Positions 22,257 to 33,229 of a DNA stretch of 64,000 bases are shown piece after piece. The notes under the pieces are model-generated. The model did no database searches. It saw only the letters and a list, made by a program, of their open reading frames with translations, and was not told the DNA's origin. Location: contig NC_082698.1 in NCBI RefSeq assembly GCF_949987515.2, forward strand, positions 30,718,070-30,782,069, in the 5' to 3' direction. How positions within the stretch are numbered: position 1 is the stretch's first letter; each line of letters opens with the position of its first letter. Source of the DNA: Delphinus delphis (taxonomy: Eukaryota; Chordata; Mammalia; Artiodactyla; Delphinidae). The position numbers and the translations under genes were made by a program.

Positions 22257-22634
22257 TGTTCAACAAAAGAAACTATGAGCCCAAAATGGAGTCACTTGTG
22301 CCAAACCCAAGACTTAATACCTAACCTAATTGTAGTTTCACCCTCTCCGAGGAGTAGACTTTTAAACCAAGCAGTATGGAATTTCCTGGTCAGCACTAGT
22401 GAGGTAATCTGCCTAAGACCCCCTGCCTCCCCCTAAGGGAAGGTAACCTTGCCTGAAATAATCCACTCTTTTAATTTCATTGTTCCACCTCTTTCTGTCT
22501 GAAAACCTTCCATTTTGTACAACTCCTAGAAATGCTTTTCTACATGCTAGATGGGATGCTGCCTAATTCATGAAACATCTAATAAAATCAATTAGGTCTT
22601 CAAATTTAGTAAGTCATATTTTTGTTCTTTAACA
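22257..22634 (+). mobile_element. Candidate solo LTR (endogenous retrovirus-like), plus strand
   Basis: The piece starts TG (tgttcaacaaaag) and ends CA (tttgttctttaaca). It has an aataaa signal at about 22581-22586 and interrupts the old L1 ORF1 between 22240 and 22635. Its layout fits an ERVL-class LTR. I did not find a clean short target duplication, and internal retroviral sequence is absent. Family not assigned. Confidence 0.5.
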
Positions 22635-22670
22635 GTACCTAGTCAAATTATCATTCAAGAATGAGGGCAG

Positions 22671-22868
22671 GGCTTCCCTGGTGGCACAGTGGTTGAGAGT
22701 CCGCCTGCCGATGCAGGGACACGGGTTCATGCCTGGTCCAGGAAGATCCCACATGCCACGGAGCGACTAGGCCCGTGAGCCATGGTCACTGAGCCTGCGC
22801 GTCTGGAGCCTGTGCTCCGCAACGGGAGAGGCCACAGCAGTGCGAGGCCCGCGTACTGCAAAAAAAAA
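22671..22868 (+). mobile_element. SINE 1 of the second two-SINE stack (short CHR type)
   Basis: Head ggcttccctggtggcacagt, body ending gaggcccgcgtactgc, then a short A tail. The duplication aagaatgagggcag lies before it (22657-22670) and after it (22869-22882). The B-box region is slightly damaged (gggttcatgcctggt). Confidence 0.95.
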
Positions 22869-22882
22869 AAGAATGAGGGCAG

Positions 22883-23236
22883 AGGACTTCCTTGGTGGTG
22901 CAGTGGTTAAGAATCAGCCTGCCAATGCAGGGGATGTGGGTTCAAGCCCTGGTCACAGAAGACCCCACATGCCGCGGAGCAACTAAGCCCATGTGCCACA
23001 AGTACTGAGCCTGTGCTCTAGAGCCCGCGAGTCACAACTACTGAACCCACGTGCCACAACTACTGAAGCCTGCGGGCCTAGAGCCTGTGCTCCGCAATAA
23101 GGGAAGCCACCGCAATGAGAAACCTGAGCACTGCAACAAACAGTAGCCCCTGCTCGCTGCAACTAGAGAAAGCCCGTGGGCAGCAGCAAAGACCCAATGC
23201 AGCCAAAAATAAAAATGAAAAAAAATTAAAAAAGAA
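22883..23236 (+). mobile_element. SINE 2 of the second two-SINE stack (long CHR type)
   Basis: Head gacttccttggtggtgcagt, B-box-like gggttcaagccctgg, the longer body with cacaactactgaa units, and tail gccaaaaataaaaatg. It lies between the second duplication copy (22869-22882) and a third, aagagtgagggcag (23237-23250). Order and subtype match the stack in element A. Confidence 0.95.
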
Positions 23237-23884
23237 AAGAGTGAGGGCAGAATAAAACTGTCTTGAGACTGATATCTGAGGGAATCTATCACAGCAGACC
23301 TTCACAAAAAAACTTCTAAAAAATGACTTCAGGAAAAAAGAAGATTTTCTCAGTACAAAGACCTGAGATCTGAAGGGTAGTAGTGAGCAAAGAAATTGGT
23401 AAACCTGTAGGTTACATTAAATAAGTATTATTTATATGAAGTAAAATTGTTATAACATTAATTTGTGTGTTTTTTAAAGGACTAAATGAAAATAGTGGAT
23501 AACAATTATGAATTAGAAGTGGAGAATTTAGAGGTATTCTAAAGGCCTTGTACTGTTCAGCAGAGGAGCAGATATGAACTATAGAATTGTTGATGTAAGT
23601 AGGTAGGCATGTTAAACTTTTCAAGAATAACTAGTAAAAGAATCAAAATAGAATGTAGATCTTAAAAATTTGTAGAGAGATAAAATGAAATAGAAAAGAA
23701 CAAAAAATACTTTAATGATTTTTAAAGGAAAAAAAGAGGAAAGAAAATAATTGAAAATGCAAAACATATGCAACCAAAAGTTAGACAATAGATATATCAA
23801 TAATCACAATAATTGTAATTAGACTAAAATTCCAGTTAAAATTCAGAGATGGTCAGATTATAAAAAAAGAAATGTCCAAGGTTT

Positions 23885-24790
23885 CCAGGTCTGACTATAA
23901 TGGAGTAGCAGATATTAGACTTACTCTCCCACCATATACAACTATAAAATTGGCAAAATACATGAAGCAACTGTTTTTAGGCACTGAACAACAGACAGTG
24001 CTTATCTGTGATTTTTGAGAAAATGGAAATACATGAGGTGAGCTCCATATTCAACACAACTTTCTGTCTGGGCACACTTTCCAAATCACGGTGCAGGGAA
24101 GTGGAGCCGAAGCAGAGCACAGAGATCTTGCAGAGCTGAAGAGGCAGAGATCAGAGTTCTAGACAATTGTAGTGGCTGTAATTTGTGAGGCAGGGTAGAA
24201 GAGAGGAGAGATCTGCATTTTAAAAGTAGCGCAAAAATATACAAAGGGGTTCCCTTAATGGAAATCCAGTCTTCCGCTGAATGCTAAGCTGCATATACAC
24301 AGGAAAACATCCACAAAGCATGGGAGAAAACAGCTACCAATGGGTTGTAAGAACTGAGATCCTTGGAGTCTCAGAGTGCTGGGTGATATTAGAGTTCTGA
24401 CCAGAGAAAGTAGAGAGTCCTTGATATAAACTCTGGGCCTTGAGTTTGGATCCCCAAACTTAACGTGCCTTAGGAATAGGGCTAGTTTAGCTGTAGGATC
24501 AAGGAACTCTAGACTTGCCCTAAAAAAGTAAAAAACAAAGCTGTGACAAAATCAAGCTAATCCAAAGTAAATTACCTTACTTTCAGGAAAAGAAAATAAG
24601 TCAACGTTTTTTAAAAGAAGACAACAAAATCCAGCTGCTCTACAATGTAGCATCCACAATGTACAACATTCAATAAACAGCACCAGGTGTGAGAAGGAGA
24701 AAGTGATAAATCCCCAAGGGGGACAAAGAATAGAAACATATCCAAAGACGGCAGAGATTTCTTAAGGGCTTCAAAATAGCTATTATAAAT
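23885..24790 (+). mobile_element. Old L1 5' region, plus strand
   Basis: Sequence resembling the 5' UTR of an old L1: ctgactataatggagtagca, gatattagacttactctccc, tgaacaacagacagtgctta, and further down ataatccagctgctctacaa-like text followed by acaatgtacaacattcaata. Diverged and with no ORF. It may be the start of a second old L1 lying directly behind the one ending at 23880. Confidence 0.55.
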
Positions 24791-24829
24791 ATGTGAATTC
24801 CTTGAGGGTAAAAACCAAGCCTTCTCCCA

Positions 24830-25085
24830 AGGCATGGGAGGGTAAGGGCTAAGAGTCTAAGCTCTGCTGTTAAGTATATACCTTGTTCAAATCTCAGATC
24901 TGACATGTGTCAACTATTAATATGTATAATTTGGAAAGATATTTAAGTTGTCTAAGCCTTAGTTTACTTAATCTTAAAATGCAAAAAATAGTATCTTCCT
25001 CACAGAATTATCCTAGGGTTAAGTGGGATAATGTACAAGGAGTGACTAACACACAAACAAGAGCTCTGTAAATATTATCTATTAT
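24830..25085 (+). mobile_element. MIR-type SINE, plus strand
   Basis: Motifs run in MIR order: aagagtctaagctctgctgt, ttcaaatctcagatctgaca, agttgtctaagccttagttt, aaaatgcaaaaaatagtatc, ttcctcacagaattatccta, gggttaagtgggataatgta and agctctgtaaatattat. Strongly diverged, as expected for this ancient family. Confidence 0.85.
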
Positions 25086-27750
25086 TACTCATTACACAGC
25101 ACAGACTGGCTTATTTTAGGTGTCTAACCTTTTGAATGAGAAAAGGTTATCAAGCCCAGTGGCACTCATGTCTGGTCTGAATGTTGGAAACCAGCTGGGG
25201 TGGGATTAGTGAGCATTAGTTGTCAAATCCACTCACAACATTAAGCAATTGGCCAAGTGGAGAAGGAGACAGGGACACCTGTGATCTAGCCCCTTGGGTT
25301 GAGAAGACAGCCAAGAGCACAGTAAGTTGAATCAAGTATGTTTCAGGGGCCACTTTAGGAAGAACTGAGGACCAAGCAGTACCCAGCACAGCTGAAAGAA
25401 CCTTGTTTATCTGCCACTCTCTGTTACTGATTAACACTAGGCTTCCCTCTTGCCACACCCTTTTGCTCAAACACAATTAAATTTTAGAATAACATGACTT
25501 TAGGAAGAACTGTACAAAGTGCAGGTACTTGGTCTATGAGTGAGAGTTGGCTGGGTGTAGTCAGCAATGATAGTTGGGAATCAGAAAACACTTTGTACCT
25601 GTTTACTTTGACAAAGAATCAGATCCAAGTTCTCTCCCTGGAGTGGAGGAAAACAGGGAGCCTTCAGAGCTGGGTTTGGGAATCTGTTTAAAACCCCAAA
25701 TGTGAGATCACAACCTGATCACATGGAATCTGAACTTCTTGTGCTACAAACTGACCCTCATGGAACCTCTTTCAGACAAGCCCAGGAGATGTCTGAAACT
25801 CAGAGGCTGAGTAGGGTTGTGAAAAGAGCACTAGAGGGAGATAGGGGCCTTCAGTTTTAATTTGGGCTTTACCACTAGCTTCCTGTGCATGTTTTCTGAG
25901 CTTCTGGGCCTTAGAGATAGAACAACTAGATCATAATTTCCCAAAGTGTATCCCCAGGATGTTAACATGTGATAGGGAAAAAAGGGTTCTCTGTTAACCA
26001 ATATTTCCCAAACTGTCTTATGTGAACCACTGATGTTAGATGAGTTGACTTTAGGAGATTCTTGGTTGAAATTAACATTTTATTCATTCTAATTAATTTT
26101 GGCAAATGATCCTAATTTTCCATGTACAGTAGTGATATCAAAAGTGCTTTAGAATGTCCCTTTTAAAAGGTGAGTGGATTTAAAGAAAAAGATCAAGTCA
26201 ATTATAGTACAAATTGTCTGCAGATGTGACAAAAACTGTGAAGGTGGTACACAAATGACTGAAATTTGAAAAAAGTTCTGTTAAATCAAATAAAGCTGGC
26301 TTATTTGTTGCAGGACTTCTCAGAGATTTTATCATGTTGATAGATATTTTGCCTCTTCAAGAAAGGATTTGGCATCTAGCATTTCTTTAACTCATTTGAC
26401 TATAGAAACCATCTCTTCTTTAAAATAACAGAGCCTCTTGTTACACTTTTGCTCTGGAAATTTCACTTCAGGAAATGCCGATGATGGCTGAGATGGCTTT
26501 TAGAGCTGACCACCTTAAGATTTTGGGTCCTTCACCTCCTTAATGTTTGATGAAAAATCTTAGAACAAAGTACAGGGATGGAGCTAGAAATGGTCATTTA
26601 AGAAGGTTTATACAGTGGTTAAAAGCACATTAGCCCCTAAATGCAATGTGCTATCCTGGATTGGATGCTGAAACAGAAAAAGGACATTAGTGGGAAAAAG
26701 ACTAGTGAAATCTAATTGGGAGTTCAGTTAATACTAGTTAAAACTAGTGACATGTTTTACCTCCAAGCCTGGTAACGTTCCTTACTCACTCCATTGCCTG
26801 GTCTCACAGTGCTCAGCATGAAAGTACAAGGGCTAAGCTGAGAGAGGACTTGTTCCCTTCCTAAACCCATGCTGAGGTCCCTCCATGTACCTTTGCTGGT
26901 ACCAAATTTGGCCCAGGAAGAAGACCCAGGTAACAGTGAAGGGAGGGGCATTTTTCACCCTCTTCTCCCACATTATGATCTGGCTACTCAGCCCTTGAAG
27001 TCACAGCCTAAGCCCTATAACATTCTTCAACTTCAAATAAAATTCAGGGCCAAAGTCCCCTTGGGGCCAAAGAGGGTAAATTTCTCCAGACCAAGGACCT
27101 GAGTGTGCTCTCCCATCTAACTGCAGAGAGCTGCAGGCAGTCAGATTGTGACCATAAAATCCTTAGCAGGTGTTTGTGGACAGGGCAGATAGATTGGGGG
27201 AGGAATGTTCTGGCTGAGAGAGGCTGCGGGTGTATAACTCTGCTAACCATCCCAGAGCCTTTGTCTAGATGATAAATTGGTGGAGACGAGAGGAGTAACC
27301 ACTTACTTCCATGTGCACACAGACACTGGCATTTATTGCAAGCTTATCGCAAAAGTCTACAATTTATTATATTTCACAACGAACAGTTATTGGGAGGGAC
27401 GAAAGGAAAGCAAGACCTAAGAGAAACTGAAAGGGAGATAAGCCTTAACAAAAACAACAAAAACATTATATGAAGGGCCTCTCTTAAGCACTCTTCTTAG
27501 AGAATCCTGGTCCACCCACATCGTTAACACAGAATCTTCAAGATAAAATTAATTCTCACTGATACTAATTAACACGAATATAGGTAATACATGAGATTGT
27601 CCTCAAGGCAGTGTCACTGTGGTGGGAAGGAAGGGTAAGGACACTGGGGAGACCTGGTTTGGACAATGCACTTGACTGGGAGGCAAAGGAAGGGTATTCA
27701 GAATCACACATGGGCAAAATTTCACTATCTTTTCCAACTGTTTAGAGAAA
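25086..27750. other. Mostly non-repetitive intergenic DNA, no gene seen
   Basis: This is one of the longer stretches without clear transposons. A MIR-like piece is possible at 25815-25930 (aaaagagcactagagg, gctttaccactagcttcctg). Open frames reach only about 90 codons and show no domain that I recognise. No CpG island is visible. Confidence 0.5.
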
Positions 27751-27762
27751 TGCTATTACTTC

Positions 27763-27840
27763 TTTTCTTCTTTTCTTTTTTTTTTTTTTTCCCGGCAGTG
27801 AAAGCATGGAGTCCTAACCACAGGACCGCCAGGGAATTCC
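27763..27840 (-). mobile_element. SINE remnant (CHR type), minus strand, internally deleted
   Basis: A T run is followed by ggcagtgaaagcatggagtc, then ctaaccacaggaccgccagg, then gaattcc: an inverted SINE head with most of its body missing. Flanks ctattacttc (27753-27762) and ctattgcttc (27841-27850) look like its target duplication, so the copy inserted short or lost its body later. Confidence 0.8.
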
Positions 27841-27850
27841 CTATTGCTTC

Positions 27851-28288
27851 TTTATATATTAATTTCTTTCTAGCTATTTTACCAAATACTTTTATTAATT
27901 TCAATACTCTTAACCAGTTCTTTTTAGTTTTCTAGTTCTGAAACTGCATCATCTACAAATAATGTTGTTTGTTTCTTCCTTTTTATGTTCATTCCTCTTA
28001 TATCTATTTCATATCTTAGTGCATTAGGAAGAATTTTCAAAGCAGTAGATAATAATAATATTAATAGTGGGTATCATTATTTTGAAAAGAGTGCCTCTCA
28101 TATTTCTCTTTTAATTGTATTTGGTTTAGATTAATTGCTCTTTATCATATCATACTGTTTTATTTTCCCCACATACTGACTCATCTCTTCTCTGCCAATT
28201 TAACTCCTACCCATTCTACCAAGATCATCTGAAATCCCATTACTCTCACAAAGTATGTGCATACAAAAGCACATGTAAGTAAATACCC
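27851..28288. other. Unassigned AT-rich sequence
   Basis: No gene. Text such as tagttctgaaactgcatcat and ttagtgcattaggaagaatt suggests a very old inverted L1, but I cannot place it firmly. Confidence 0.4.
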
Positions 28289-28298
28289 AGCTAATCTA

Positions 28299-28567
28299 TT
28301 TTTTTTAACATCTTTATTGGAGTATAAGTACTTTACAATGTTGTGTTAGTTTCTGCTTTATAACAAAATGAATCAGTTATACATATACATATGTTCCCAT
28401 ATCTCTTCCCTCTTGCATCTCCCTCCCTCCCACCCTCCCTATCCCACCCCTCTAGGTGGTCACAAAGCACCGAGCTGATCTCCCTGTGCTATGCGGCTGC
28501 TTCCCACTAGCTATCGGTTTTACATTTGGTAGTGTATATATGTCCATGCCACTCTCTCACTTCACCG
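28299..28567 (-). mobile_element. 5'-truncated young L1 3' UTR, minus strand
   Basis: Inverted 3' end of the A/B/C-type L1: a T run, aacatctttattggagtata, gtttctgctttataac, cctatcccacccctctaggt, gtgctatgcggctgcttccc. Duplication agctaatcta (28289-28298) and agctaatctta (28568-28578) flanks it. Only about 270 bases were inserted. Confidence 0.9.
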
Positions 28568-28959
28568 AGCTAATCTTAATGTCGTTTTTTACTCTTTACA
28601 AAGAACTTTCATATACGGATTCTCATCTGATGCTCTTGACAGACTATGGAGTATGTGTTGTTAGGACTTTCACTTTAGATATAAATAAATTCAATCTTTG
28701 GCTGAGCAACTAGCCCTAGGACATTAGTTAAACTGACTACAATTTTGTATTTTCCCTCTTCAGCACCACCATGCCCTGTTGCTGAGGAACTTTCTCCAAC
28801 ATCCCCCTCAGTCTCTGCACATACTGTGCCCCTTTTCCACCCCTTCCAACTGCCATGTAAGTTCTGTAACTGGATTTATTCTCTCTTCTGAGGGAGGTAC
28901 TCTAGGGTTCATGACATGCATAAAGGTGCACCCCCCTCCCACCTGTTAGCACTGGTGGC

Positions 28960-28993
28960 GCCAAGTTGAAACAGTCAATAAAGACTGAGTTGG

Positions 28994-29052
<59 letters not shown>
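28960..29052. repeat. Poly(A) run joined to a (TA)n microsatellite
   Basis: An aataaa signal at about 28977-28982 is followed 12 bases later by about 20 A and then a pure TA run to 29052. The preceding 28740-28976 contains no family I recognise. The structure resembles the 3' end of a reverse-transcribed polyadenylated RNA, but no parent gene is identified. Confidence 0.65.
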
Positions 29053-29059
<7 letters not shown>

Positions 29060-29644
29060 CCCAAGGCATTGCAAGAGCTGACACGGTCCAAAGAATCACA
29101 AACAACTTGTAAAACAGGTATTGAAAAGCATCTTTCAGACTCAGTAAAAATCAACGGGCTCAGCCCAAAGTTCCGCAGACTCACTAAATAAGGAAATTTG
29201 GGGTAACAGCAGAAAATGCACTTCTCAGGTTATTGCTGCTCATAGTTCCCTCCATTCATTCTCATTCAGAAATGTAAATATCTGAAAAAAAATTTTTCAC
29301 CAATCATTTGTAAAGTTGAACTTTGTTGGCCACCCTATCAATTATTGATCTCGGGCTAGACTCTTCATCTATTAGATGGGTAAACGATGTGGTAAGGGAG
29401 GGGTAGTGATATTCCCACCCTTGCCAATCTCACAGGCCTGTAATAAGAAAGTATTAGGGACAGTTCTTCTAAACTATAGTGAGCTGCAAAGTATTACTTT
29501 AATCTTTTGACATATGGATTATCTTCCAGTTAGATTATGAGCTCTTTGAGCTTGCATATCTGTCTTGTTTCCCTACCTACCTCCTTAGTCAAGCACCTAT
29601 CACACTAACAGAAAACTGTTTTAGTAAATGTTTGTGCACTGGTT

Positions 29645-29995
29645 TTATTTATTGTGGTAAAATATATATAACATAAAATTTACCATTTGAACCATTTTTA
29701 AGTGTACAGTTCAATAGCATTAAGTACATTCACATTATTGAGTGTCTATTACCACTATTCATCTCCACAAATTTCACATCATCCCAAACTGAAACTCTGA
29801 ACACATTAAACTATAATTTCCTATTCTCTGCTTCCCCAGCCCCTAAAAACTACCATTCTACTTTCTGTCTCTATGAATTTGACTATTCTATGTACCCCAT
29901 ATAAGTGAAACCATACAATATTTGTCCTTTTTTGTCAGGCTGATTTCACCGAATGTCTTCAAGGTTAATCCATGTTGTATATTTTTTAAATAAAT
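29645..29995 (-). mobile_element. Old L1 3' end, minus strand
   Basis: Inverted 3' UTR of an old L1: tattgtggtaaaatatatat, gaaccatttttaagtgtaca, gttcaatagcattaagtaca, ctaccattctactttctgtc, ataagtgaaaccatacaata. The same family recurs at 33605-34640 and 54755-55330. Confidence 0.8.
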
Positions 29996-29999
29996 AAAC

Positions 30000-31155
30000 T
30001 CTTTTTATTCTGTACCTCCTAATTTTGGCCAGAAATGCAGACTAGAATGAAAGTCTCAAGGAAGCCAGAAAGCTTCATAGGTTTTAGGGAAGGAGAATAG
30101 AAAGATAAATGAGAGCCGGTTCTCTCTAGACCAAGAAAGAGTGGACCAAGGGTGTAGACAAGAATAGGTAGTGAGTGGGTGATGGGGAGGAAGGGAACAA
30201 TCCAGAGGAAGCTGTGTCACTCCTGCTTCTCACCAGGAAATTCCCCTGGATATACTTCCAAAGCTTCAATTAGATCAGGGGTTCTTACCATGGGGTCTAT
30301 GAGCCCCTAGGAGGTCCATTAACTGACTTTGGGGGTATGCTCTCCAAGAGCATATGCTGATTATTTCAAGCATGTATACATTTGGGGGGACAAGGTTTAT
30401 AAATATAGTAGATCCTTAAAGTCATTGACGTCTGAGAACTATTATGCCAGAGGAACATCTGGCCCTTCTCTACATTCAAAACTGTTGTGGGAGGTCAGAG
30501 AAAACCCTTTCCTTTTATTGTCCCTGAGACAAGATGAAAATGTTTTGAAGAAGAATCTTCACTATGTAAATAGTGCAAACAACAGCATAATCTCATAAAT
30601 CCAAGGAAAGAAATTATTTTACAATGCCATTTGTCTGAAAATAGATCAATTAAAGTCTAGTCATAGATGAAAATGACCACCATGACTTAAGAACTATATG
30701 TCTGCCTATGATTCCCTAATTCTTATCCTTTATCTCTACTTTGTTTGCCTTTCATGGTTAATTTGCCCAAGACATACTTTTGGGGTCTGATAGGAACTGC
30801 TGTCCCTTGAGGGAGGCTTGGCTACCTGACAGGAACCCTGAGCCCAATAAGTGAGAAAGCAATTCTCCCATACAGAACAACCTATGTCCCCAGGTGCCCT
30901 CTGAGCACTGGCCTCCCAGAATCTCACTGTTGTAGGTGCTGCCAAGGTTGACTGAACCTCTTTGTAAAGACACTGCAAGTTCAGGATGAATTTCTAAGGT
31001 GGACTGTGCTGACAAACATACCTGGGGTCCATTGTTATTATTTATAATAGGAAATTACATGCGTATAAGACTTATCATTCTAGTGGATATGATTACATGT
31101 GTCCATATCACAGAGGTAAAGGTAGAATAAGAATTGTCAAAAATCCAGGAATAGT
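30000..31155. other. Intergenic DNA, no gene seen
   Basis: No coding evidence. A segment at about 30280-30350 (gttcttaccatggggtctat, gagcccctaggaggtccatt) recalls a common mammalian repeat terminus, but I cannot assign it. Confidence 0.45.
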
Positions 31156-31159
31156 AAAA

Positions 31160-31557
31160 TGAAAACCACCAGATCAGTAAAGTAATATTGGATAAGAGTT
31201 TATTGTGCATGTAACAACAGTTTGCAAACTAGGAATTTTCAGATACAAAACTGATATGGAGCTCAGAGGCATGACCTTACAGGATGGCTTATAAAGTGAA
31301 AATGAGGAAATACTTCAACCTTTACAATGATTGGTTACTACAATCAGGGAGTTTCCAGATGGTAGGGGATTGATTACAAATAATTATTTTATACCATTTC
31401 TAGGAAGATGATTTAAGTTTCTATTATTATTATCAAAGACATTTACAATTAATAACCTATGTTTCACTTATGTTCATGAAGTAAGCTATATTTAGTTTTG
31501 CTTACATGGTTCAGGGAATTTTCAAGTTTGGTCTCCATTTTGTATTGTACTTTAACA
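31160..31557 (-). mobile_element. Candidate solo LTR (endogenous retrovirus-like), minus strand
   Basis: Read on the minus strand it begins TGTTAAAGTAC, carries a CCAAT-containing stretch and a ttataagccat TATA-like stretch in its second half, and then an AATAAA signal (gtttattg on the plus strand at about 31199-31206), ending CA. It has the size and order of an LTR promoter. No internal retroviral sequence and no clean target duplication were seen. Family not assigned. Confidence 0.45.
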
Positions 31558-32214
31558 GAACAAAAAGAGTAGTATGTTCTTTTAGAAGTATTTCCTTTAA
31601 ACTTAGTAAACAGATAAATTGTCCTTCTTGACTCAAAAAAATTTTTTTACTGAAATATTTAGGACCAACCACCTTAAGTCAGTATATTCTTTCCTCTGAG
31701 AGCTACTGAGGAAACACTTGGCAAATCATTTATGTCTAGATCTTTTCCTCACTATTTGTGCAGCCCAAAGTCAATCTTTACCAAATCTCATCCTTAGTAT
31801 TAATTCATGTTACAATTAATCAAAAAATACTCACCTTAATTATTTTAATTTTAGATCTAGATTGTGATTTCCCTAGGGAATTTGAAAACATTTTAATTTC
31901 TCAAAAACATTTACAATTAAATTTGTTTAGAGGAAGATTGCTTTTGGGGAGTATTTCCACAAGTAGCTAGTCCCAGACATTTTATATTGACTCTTTTAAC
32001 TTTAGATTTCTAGATATAAATTTTCCTGCTTACTGTTGAATTTTAGGGGTACATTTTTTGGGGTCTTTTTGCCTCCTGTAAACCATCTTTACCTACAATT
32101 ATAGTTTTAAAATTATTTTTTTATTCTAAAAGGGCCATGTTCTTATTGTAGAAAATTTGGAAAAGATAGAAAAGATGAAGAAACTAAACCACTAAGAAAA
32201 AATCTACCACTAAG
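31558..32214. other. AT-rich intergenic DNA, no gene seen
   Basis: No repeat family recognised. Just before the next SINE, an 18-base unit (accactaagaaaaaatct) is tandemly doubled at about 32189-32224. Confidence 0.45.
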
Positions 32215-32230
32215 AAAAAATCCACACTTA

Positions 32231-32651
32231 GGACTTCCCTGGTGGCACAGTGGTTAAGAATCTGCCTGCTAATGCAGGGGACACGGGTTTGAGCCCTGGT
32301 CCGGGAAGATCCTACATGCCACGGAGCAACAAAGCCCGTGCACCAAAACTACTGAGCCTGCACTCTAGAGCCTATGAGCCACAGCTACTGAGCCTGCATG
32401 CCACAACTACTGAAGCCCATGTGCTCTAGGGCCCACTTGCCACAACTGCTGAGCCCAAGTGCTGCAACTACTGAAGCCCACGCACCTAGAGCCCCTGCTC
32501 TGCAGCAAGAGAAGCCACCACAATGAGAAGCCTGCACACTGAAACGAAGAGTAGCCCCCGCTCACTGCAACTAGAGAAAGCTTGTGCACAGCAATGAAGA
32601 CCCAATGCAGCCAAAAAAATAATAATAATAAAGAAAGAAAGAAAAATAAAG
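32231..32651 (+). mobile_element. tRNA-derived SINE (long CHR type, about 420 bp)
   Basis: Head gacttccctggtggcacagt, B-box-like gggtttgagccctgg, then an extended body with about four cacaactactga-type units, and a tail of aataat and gaaa units. Duplication aaaaaatccacactta (32215-32230) and aaaaaacccacactta (32652-32667) flanks it. It is the longest SINE in the window because of extra internal units. Confidence 0.95.
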
Positions 32652-32667
32652 AAAAAACCCACACTTA

Positions 32668-33225
32668 ATATTTGGAGTATATTCTCTTTTTTCCCCTTTA
32701 ATTGAGACAGTGCTATATATTTAATTTTATATTCTGATTATTTTAACTGTCAGGAAAAGTTGTAAAAAACTTTGAAATGGCGGAAAGAAAGGAAAAGAAA
32801 AAATGATCACTCAATGTCCTGTTTACCACAAGTCTCTGCTAACGGGTAGCGAGGCAAATGACTCTGGTCCATAGATATCTGATTTCTGTTGGGTGGAGGG
32901 ACAAATGACTTTAAAATTCCCAAGTAGATACAGTCAGTTTTGTATCTATTTGTAAATTCTTTAAAGTATTCCTGATTGACCTATTCATGTGGGATTCTTT
33001 GAATTCTCTTTTGAACTGGTTATGATACCTTAGTGTTTCCCTCATTAATTAATGAGTTAAGTTATATCTTTGATGGCTGTTCACTTGATTGATTGATTGA
33101 TTGATTGAGATATAGTTGCACTTTATATTTGTGAGAGAATCATGATTTTCTTTCTAAAAAATTATCCTTTAGCACAACTAACATTATATCATAAACATTT
33201 CTCCTTTAAAAATTATTCATGAATT
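32668..33225. other. AT-rich intergenic DNA with a (GATT)n run
   Basis: No gene. A short tetranucleotide array, gattgattgattgattgatt, lies at about 33087-33107. The remainder is unassigned. Confidence 0.5.
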
Positions 33226-33229
33226 AATT

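Larger units (their letters stand above)
14105..23880 (+). mobile_element. Very old L1 (plus strand), host of several later insertions
   Basis: Diverged L1 sequence is collinear in four blocks: 14105-14745 (5' region), 21640-22240 (ORF1: ttacccagaatgtaatacag and atatcttcaaagtgctgaac), 22635-22656 (aaattatcattcaagaatga) and 23250-23880 (end of ORF1, cagcagaccttcacaaaaaa, and spacer towards ORF2, atatcaataatcacaataat). Element B, a candidate solo LTR and two SINEs lie between the blocks. Removing them restores the ORF1 order. No frame survives. Confidence 0.7.

Noticed and set aside
22257..22634. A full endogenous retrovirus
   Set aside because: Only an LTR-like unit is present, here and at 31160-31557; I saw no gag, pol or env sequence beside either.
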